Assembly (NCBI GenBank): GCA_963922205.1
Contig: CAWUHX010000368.1
Span: forward strand, 124,001-188,000
Length of the DNA stretch: 64,000 nt
Direction of reading: 5' to 3'
From: Romanomermis culicivorax
Taxonomy: Eukaryota > Nematoda > Enoplea > Mermithida > Mermithidae
Shown here piece after piece: positions 57,569 to 64,000 of the stretch; position 1 is the first letter of the stretch, and each line of letters opens with the position of its first letter. A program made the position numbers and the translations under genes. Under the pieces are notes generated by a model. The model did no database searches and was not told where the DNA came from. It saw only the letters and a program-made list of their open reading frames with translations.

Positions 57569-59320
57569 TCAAAAATTAATCACAGGTTTATCAAGCCTAC
57601 TAATTTTGACAATCTTATGCTTTAAAAAGTAATTCTCAAAAGCTTTTTGGTCCATGATTTCAAAAAGTCTAAGCACAGTTTTTTGCATATTTTTCCTAAA
57701 CAATTCCCAAATATCTACCAAACTATCATTCTTTTCATACCGTTGTCTCGTCAGCCATACACAATTCTGTGCCATATATAAGACAATATTGGCCACAGTC
57801 AGTTCTTTACTACAAGAATCTAGTTTCAAACCAAAGACAAAACTGAGTATATATCTACATTGAAATTTTTATAAATTTTTTTTCAACAGTTGTACAATCT
57901 TTACCTAAAAATCTGTCAGTCTTGGAAGTTTGAATATTGGTAGTTATTCATATGATTAATTTTGGATCTAGTTAGAAGTAACTGGTGTACAATTGCAAAA
58001 TGAAGATTTCTTGTAACACCGTCCAAAAATTTGCACTTTGATAAGCTTAAAAGTTTATTTATATCTAATAAACTTTCATTTAAATTTATTATCCAATAGA
58101 ACATTGGCTTTTCATTGGTCAGATTTCCTTTTCTAATACAAAAATACAACAATTTTGTGGTTACTTTATTCAAACTGATCACTTGATTATTCAAGATAAT
58201 TTCATTTTTATCTCTGTATCTGAGACCAGTTTCTATTTCTGCTAATCTAATTTTTTTGTACAATTCTGGAACATTTAGTGTGTTTAGTCGCCTTTTAGAA
58301 GCATTCCTAACATTTTCATAAAAGTATTCGAAAATTTGCATGTCCGTCATTTTCAACGTTCTGTATCTAAGTAAAAGCATCAAGCTCATGGCTTCAATTT
58401 TCGCAGGAACATCAGTAAGATTTATGTCTCCCAATTCTACTGGTAGTTTTAACGTTTCAATTGCAACAAAACTCCTTTGGCTAGATGTTGCATAAATGAA
58501 ACTTGCAGAAGATCGTTCAATGTTTTTTACAAACCCTGGTGGGACCTTACAAAAAATGGATGCATATCATAGCTTGGAGAGATAATATGTATCAATTATT
58601 TTTGCTCGTGCATAATAGGAAACGTTGAAACTAATAGTTTTTGTTTTAATCTTCTCAAATTCGTGAGAAATACCATTAAGGTTTTCTAGACTGCTAGTGC
58701 CTAGTTTATTGAAATAGATTCCATAAATTTTAATCTTTTCTACAATAAATTCTTTAAAAATATCGGGAACCTGAATATTTACAGCATTTCCAAAAAGTAA
58801 AATTTTTGTCTTTGCTTTTTTTTAGAGTTGCACCACTAATCTTTTGGAACAATTCATATATTTGAAAGATTCTTTGTACAGATTGAAAATTCTCAACAAA
58901 GAAGTTTGTGTCATTGGCATAATTGCATAGTTTTACTGATTGGCTTAAAATTTTCATTCCATTAACTAAATTATCCCTTCTAATAAAATTACAAAGTATG
59001 TACCTCAGAAGCTAAAACATAGATTAAAGTTGAAAGTGGACAACCTTGCCTAATTCCTCTACTGATTTTAAAAGGGAATGTTTCATAACCATTGATCAAT
59101 AAAGACGAAGTTACATATCCACTTTTGTATATCATTTTTATCCACCTTATGAATTTTGAACTAAAATTATAATACTTTAATGTTCGAAACACAAAATGCC
59201 ATTCTATTATATCAAAAGCAGACATTTGATCCACTGAAAGTAAAATGCCAGTTAGATCTTTCTCATTTACATAATTGATTACATTGTAAATAGCAGTCAA
59301 ACTATCTCTAATGTCTCTTC
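57569..59320 (-). pseudogene. L1/Tx1-like LINE reverse-transcriptase fragment
   Basis: The minus strand encodes, in broken frames: RDIRDSLTAIYNVINYVNE and LSVDQMSAFDIIEWHFVF (palm motif A, 59320-58989), SRGIRQGCPLSTLIYVLASE (motif B), CNYANDTNFFVENFQS (the catalytic YxDD position reads YAND, 58957-58754) and a C-terminal region from 58434 with GDINLTDVPAKIEAMSL to a stop at 57569. The order and motifs fit L1/Tx1-type LINEs. The 5' half, including the endonuclease, is absent. The altered catalytic motif and frameshifts mean it is inactive. Confidence 0.8.
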
Positions 59321-59336
59321 ATTTACATAAATGTAA

Positions 59337-59412
59337 ACACGATACAACATTTCGACTCCCTCCCAAATTTTGGGTTTACCCCCCCCCAACTGGTCGGACC
59401 TCTTACAGGTAT
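59337..59412 (-). repeat. R1 repeat end fragment
   Basis: Reads CCAAATTTTGGGTTTACCCC, then CCAACTGGTCGGACCTCTTACAGGTATG in two pieces. It matches the end of the full copy at 63238-63545 and directly abuts the 5' break of the LINE fragment. Confidence 0.6.
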
Positions 59413-59439
59413 GTGCAGTTAATATTATACTCAAATTTT

Positions 59440-62400
59440 GAATTTTCAGCCCCTAAAATAACTAAAAATGATGGAAATTTAGCCTTAGACAAGTCCCAAA
59501 ATTTGTGCCAATTGGCACAAACATTCAAAAATTTTTGTGTCATTCCATTTTTTTGTGCCAAACAGTGTTTTTTGTACAAGCCTCTTTGTACATGTACAAA
59601 GATCGGCCAAAAACTCTTTGTACGAAAATTTTTTTTTTGTACACTGAAAAAAACCATGATTTTTCATGTATTTTCGCACAAAGTTTCTTCCTAATAGCAC
59701 TCGAGTTCACGTCCTTCATAATCATCTTACAAATTAAGAAAATATACTCATAACTTTCATAAATCTGAAAAACTTCAAGTTGAATCTGAAATTTCTTAAA
59801 ATTACTTCCATGATGCTTCTCAATTCAAACTCGGCTTCATGTTTAAAACTACAGTTGCAAAAAATTGGAAAAATAGATTTTAACGTTCTGAAATGGACCA
59901 AAATTCGTCTTTTTCATACAGGACCGCCAACATTTTTTCCCTTTTCTGGAAATTTTTTCTCCAGAAAGCACGATTTGTATAAAAATAGTAATAAAATTGC
60001 AAAGAATTATAAAATGCGGCGCCAAGCGCCGAAAAAATTTTTTGGTGTTTTCTGCTACTAGAGCCTGGAGAAGCATTTTCTGACCAGATAATGTCCACAA
60101 AATCTCTTTGTACCTTGTACAAAGATTCCAAAAAAATGTTTGAACAGAGCCAAAAATGTTTGTCTCGTTCAAAAAAAACACTGGTGCCAAAAATCGTGTT
60201 TTGGCACAAAAAACACTGCTGTCCAGGTTTTTTTGCACAGGCCAGATTGCAATGTGCAACTTGGGGAAAAATTTTGATTGCACACATATATTTAATGGTT
60301 GCTCACTCTAAAATCAATAAATTAGCTTAATTTAATCAGAAAAATTACCAAAAGCTAGTTTCCCTGTACTTATTTCATTCGAATCGCGCCGCTTTTAAGC
60401 TTTTAAAACCCATTTTTGTGAGTTTTGAAAGAGAAAATGATAAGGTTGGTATGATTAACTTGTTCGGCGCGTGGCCCCGAACATTTTTTGGATTTTGATA
60501 CTCTAGATTGCTGGGAAATGTATCTTTTTAACTTTTATTCTAGAGTTCAAATTATTACGTGTTTAATTTTTAATTTAAAGTGAATTCAATGACTGAAAGA
60601 AGGTTTAATTTTTCAGAGAATTCAATGAATTTTAGTCGGGTAGACTACAATTCAAAAACTAGAGGAAAGCAACCAAGAATTTAGATTCTTCAACCAGCAA
60701 AAATCTCTACTTGGACTCGAAAAATTAAAAGCTATAAGCATTAGCAAGAATGGCATTTTCTAACCGCGCACTGGAATAATATAGAAAAATTATAGGGTAA
60801 AATTTTACCTACCGTTTATACCATAAATAGTTATTTTTAATTATTACTGGTAAAATGAAAGCGCGGAAAAAATGACGAAATTTGAACGACCGGTTCAAAT
60901 TCTGCAGAGTTTTTCAATTTAATAGTATTTTAATAATTTCGATTTTCATCCATTTTTGTGATTAGTGAGTAGACATTTGATTTTCCTTCAAAGTTTTCCT
61001 TAGGCTTAGGGTACAGCAGCTGCGCCTGAAGGGCGCAGCACTGTTGAGGCTCTTCCAAATGAAGTTGTTAGTTTATATAGTATCAAGGGTCTTAAAGGAA
61101 TATAGTGTTGATATTTTCTGGGGAAATTGTGTAGTGGTAAACGCATTAGGTCCATACGTAGGTTGGTGGACCAGGTTCGATTTTTGATGTAGGTAGGATT
61201 TTTCTGCAGGAACAATGAGTATATGACATGTGTGGAGATTTTATGCAAATGAGTTCCTGAATGCCATGAGTTCCTGGATTTTCGAACTGATCTGGTTGGC
61301 TGACATCTTGAGGAGTCCGAAAGTGTCAGTTTGGACCATAATTGGGAAGAGAACCGAAAAAATTCCACAATTTTTGGAACACTTTTAAACAAATGATGTA
61401 AATTTTTACATTTTCCTGAATATGTGAATTTTTCGGCCTAAGCTGTCTTTCCATGCTTTGATAACACGCCTATTCCATTCCCGTGTTGCAAAGTGCTTAA
61501 CAAGCATTAATTTTGAATATTTGAAAAAATATGCAAATTTATGACCTTGCCTAAAAATGCCAATTTTTTAACTCAAACTCTTTTCCACGCTTTGAAAATG
61601 TGCTGGTTGGCTTTCTCAGTGTCAAACTACTTGAAAAAGCCCAACTTGAGCAAATTTGAGAGTTTCAGCTAAAATATACTCGTTCCAAATTATAAAACAA
61701 ATGCGGCGCAGAGCGCTGGAAAATTTTCACTATTTTCCATTTTAAAACACATAAAAATGCATCTCCAGACAGGAAACTCTATAAACTGATCAAGAGGGCA
61801 GTCAGGCTTCAAGTTGCACTGTGCAATTTGACAGAAAAAATTTGGTTGCACTGCCCGAAAATTGGTCCCTGTGTGCAAAAAAACTCTGCTGCTCGTTTTT
61901 TCCCACATTTGCACTATAATGAGGAAAATATTTTTTTAGGTCTTCCCACAAATGTGAAGAAAAATTTGGGGTTTTCATATTGAAAAGATGAATTTTGGTG
62001 CATTTTAGGGAGTCCAAATCTCAAAATTTTCTGGCGCCTCGCGCCGGTTATAACTTTAATAATCATTATTATTTATTACCAAGCACAGGCGCGGCTTTTA
62101 GCATGTCTACCTTTACTTAACATTTGATCTTTAATAGTTTTCATAACCTTAAACGTATTATTTCAAGTTTAATTGGCTATTAAATGACGATTTTTCTTCA
62201 TAGATTTTTTGAGAAAGATCAACACGTCAACTTTCTAAATTTTTTGAAGCGTTTGTTCCTTTCTCAACGTAAATTGAGTTCAACCAGCTTCATGAAAGTA
62301 TTTTTGGAAAATTTCTACGCTTTTGACTCATAGCTTTTCGGCCAAATTTATGGAACGTTACGAACAAATTTATGGTTTTAAAATTTTTCGAATGATAAAT

Positions 62401-63215
62401 TTCTAGAAATAAAGATTTATGAGCACAAAATTTAAATCTAAATTTGGAGATTATATGATCAGAACAGCGTTTTTTTGTGCATGGATATTTGTGCCAATTA
62501 GCACAAAGGGCTAAAAATATTTGTGCCAATGGCACAAAAAATTTTTTCCAGCCTAAAAACATACTGAAAACCTTTAAAAAGTTTTATGCCAAAAGTTTGA
62601 TAAAAACATAGCCACACTAGTTTACATAAAAATCGTGCCAACTCTATTTTGTCTAAGCACGTCAATGCGATAAGAAAAACTGATCGAGAAAGCAGTTTAT
62701 ATGATTCGAAGAGAAATCGGACGCTTTTTTAAATATTTTCAGACGTTTTATATTTGCTTTAATTTTCGGCTATGAATTTTTTCTTAACACCGATGTAGAT
62801 AAATTAAGGATGTCCACAATTGCTTTCTTCTGAAGAAAAACTGAGCCGAAAGTCGCGTCTCGTAAATTTTTAGTTGAAAAATTGTGCCCACAATGTATAT
62901 TTTTCTGTTCGAATCAAACATCAAAAATTAAAATTTCGGTTTCCAATCACACTGAGTGAACAGTGCAAGTTAACCATTCCTATTCATTCTGCAGTCATTG
63001 ACAATCTCAAAGTTTGTTGCTATCATACAAATATAGTATTATTCGAATGCAAATCTCTCAGGTTCTACACCAATAAAAGTAACTATATTCTTACTTATTG
63101 ACTCGGCGCGCGGCGCCGAGAAAATTTTGCGTTTTCAGCCCCTAAAATAACTAAAAATCAAGGAAATTCAGCCTTCGACCAGCCAAAAAATTTGTGCCAA
63201 TTGACGTTTGTGCCA
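59440..63215. repeat. Mosaic of short repeats with GC hairpins and TTTGTGCC palindromes
   Basis: TTTTCAGCCCCTAAAATAAC with following sequence occurs at 59447-59525 and again at 63133-63207. GC-rich hairpins occur at 60462-60482, 60017-60031, 61704-61718, 62033-62045 and 63102-63120. Palindromes of the type TTTGTGCCAATTGGCACAAA occur at 59502-59521, 62489-62508 and 62520-62538. The block 59790-60050 is related in inverse orientation to 51430-51760. ORFs here are short, overlapping on both strands and repeat-driven. Confidence 0.6.
61122..61190 (+). repeat. tRNA-like / SINE-like promoter boxes
   Basis: TGTGTAGTGGTAAACGC (box A-like) is followed by GGTTCGATTTTTG (box B-like), with a pairing GGTCC...GGACC between them where an anticodon arm would be. 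There is no good acceptor stem. Probably a tRNA-derived SINE fragment or chance. Confidence 0.3.
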
Positions 63216-63237
63216 AAAAGCACTTAGAGTGTTTATC

Positions 63238-63545
63238 ATACCTGTAATTGGGGAGGAGATTGGGGAGGGAACCCCCATCCTCAACATGGTCGAACCCTAT
63301 ACCCAAATGTCGGGACCTCCATCACCAACTTGGTCAACCCTATACCCAACCTCCACTCAAACTCGGAAAAACTGGAAAAAATTGAGAAAAAAAACTGGCT
63401 TTTTTGGCCTTTTTTGGAAAATTTTTGAAATTTTTCCGACTTTTTTGGGGGTTTTTCGACCCCCTCCTCATAATTTTGAAAATATTGGGACCCCCACCCC
63501 CAAAATTTTGGGTTTACCCTCCCCCCAAACTGGTTAGACCCACTG
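63238..63545 (+). repeat. R1 repeat, longest plus-orientation copy
   Basis: Starts CATACCTGTAATTGGGGAGG and ends near CCAAACTGGTTAGACC, with direct internal repeats of ACCCTATACCCAA.. and homopolymer-rich AAAATTTT/CCCCC blocks. No coding potential. Confidence 0.65.
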
Positions 63546-63851
63546 TTTTTTTTCCACGAACTTCTTTCCGGGTCAAATTTTTTTTCCACATGTGGAAAAA
63601 AATTTTTTCGTCTTAAAATCCTCGTTTCTTTGCTTGAAAATGCTCACAGACGCTTTATCGCATTGCTTTTGAGCTTTTTCAAGCCTTCCGGTGTTTTTAG
63701 GGAAGTTAATTCATTAAAATTGAAGAAAAAATTGAAAAGCTCGACTTTAAAGCCTATCTACAAGCATTGTGGAATACATTTTCTAGCAAACTATCCAAGA
63801 GCATAATTGACTTTGAATTGCATGAGAAATCGATGGTCAAGTCCTCTGTGA

Positions 63852-64000
63852 TCATACATGTAATTGGGGGGGGGAGTGCTATGGGAACCCCCCCAGAAAT
63901 CGTCGACCCTATGGCTAGCCGTTGGGCGACCCCCCAGGATTTTCCAATCCTATGGCTAGCCATATGGTAGCCCTAGGAACCCCCATAGTTTTAGTCGGAA
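63852..64000 (-). repeat. R2 repeat, cut by window end
   Basis: CATACATGTAATTGGGGGGG starts it and GGCTAGCCATATGGTAG follows; it is the inverted counterpart of 26560-26687. It runs off the window. Confidence 0.6.

Noticed and set aside
63102..63120. GC hairpins as Helitron 3' ends
   Set aside because: No CTRR terminus follows the hairpins on either strand and no Rep/helicase coding is present.
1..64000. CRISPR arrays, bacterial operons or prophage
   Set aside because: No regular direct-repeat/spacer pattern; genes are spliced and the ORF pattern is eukaryotic.

Overview
The window is eukaryotic DNA from an AT-rich animal genome. Two conserved nuclear genes read through cleanly as multi-exon genes with GT-AG introns: an orphan nuclear receptor of the TR2/TR4 - DHR78 - NHR-41 group (+ strand, 7735-28348, nine exons, 763 codons) and the actin-capping protein alpha subunit (- strand, 50805-45395, seven exons, 296 codons). 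Between them lies a four-exon gene for a small secreted protein that I do not recognise (+ strand, 40969-43893). The receptor type, the long AT-rich introns and the transposon mix suggest an invertebrate, possibly a nematode or another ecdysozoan. That placement is inference; no ribosomal or mitochondrial marker is present.

Most of the rest is mobile DNA in various states of decay. 1-3 kb: a 5'-truncated CR1-like LINE on the - strand. 7.4-28.3 kb: the nuclear receptor, whose introns hold a foldback element, coiled-coil ORF remnants, a decayed ~190-bp satellite, a tRNA-like sequence and purine-biased tracts. 30.1-33.0 kb: an almost complete PIF/Harbinger transposon with TAA target duplications, a DDE transposase gene and a Myb/SANT gene, each spoiled by very few lesions. 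35.0-39.1 kb: a 4.06-kb Polinton/Maverick derivative with long inverted repeats, AG...CT ends and a 6-bp target duplication; it keeps only two virion-type genes and sits inside a 17-bp palindromic minisatellite region. 40.9-43.9 kb: the secreted-protein gene and a pair of MITEs. 45.4-50.8 kb: the capping-protein gene, with a hAT element in its fourth intron. 55.3-56.3 kb: a second copy of the same deleted hAT element in opposite orientation; both copies have perfect 8-bp target duplications. 57.6-59.3 kb: a decayed L1/Tx1-like LINE fragment. 59.3-64 kb: a mosaic of short repeats marked by GC-rich GGCGC-N3-GCGCC hairpins and TTTGTGCC palindromes.

The cellular genes show no obvious functional link to each other. 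The most unusual object is the miniature Polinton: its ends and target duplication are intact while replication, integration and main capsid genes are absent, so it looks like a non-autonomous passenger that would depend on a full-length relative.
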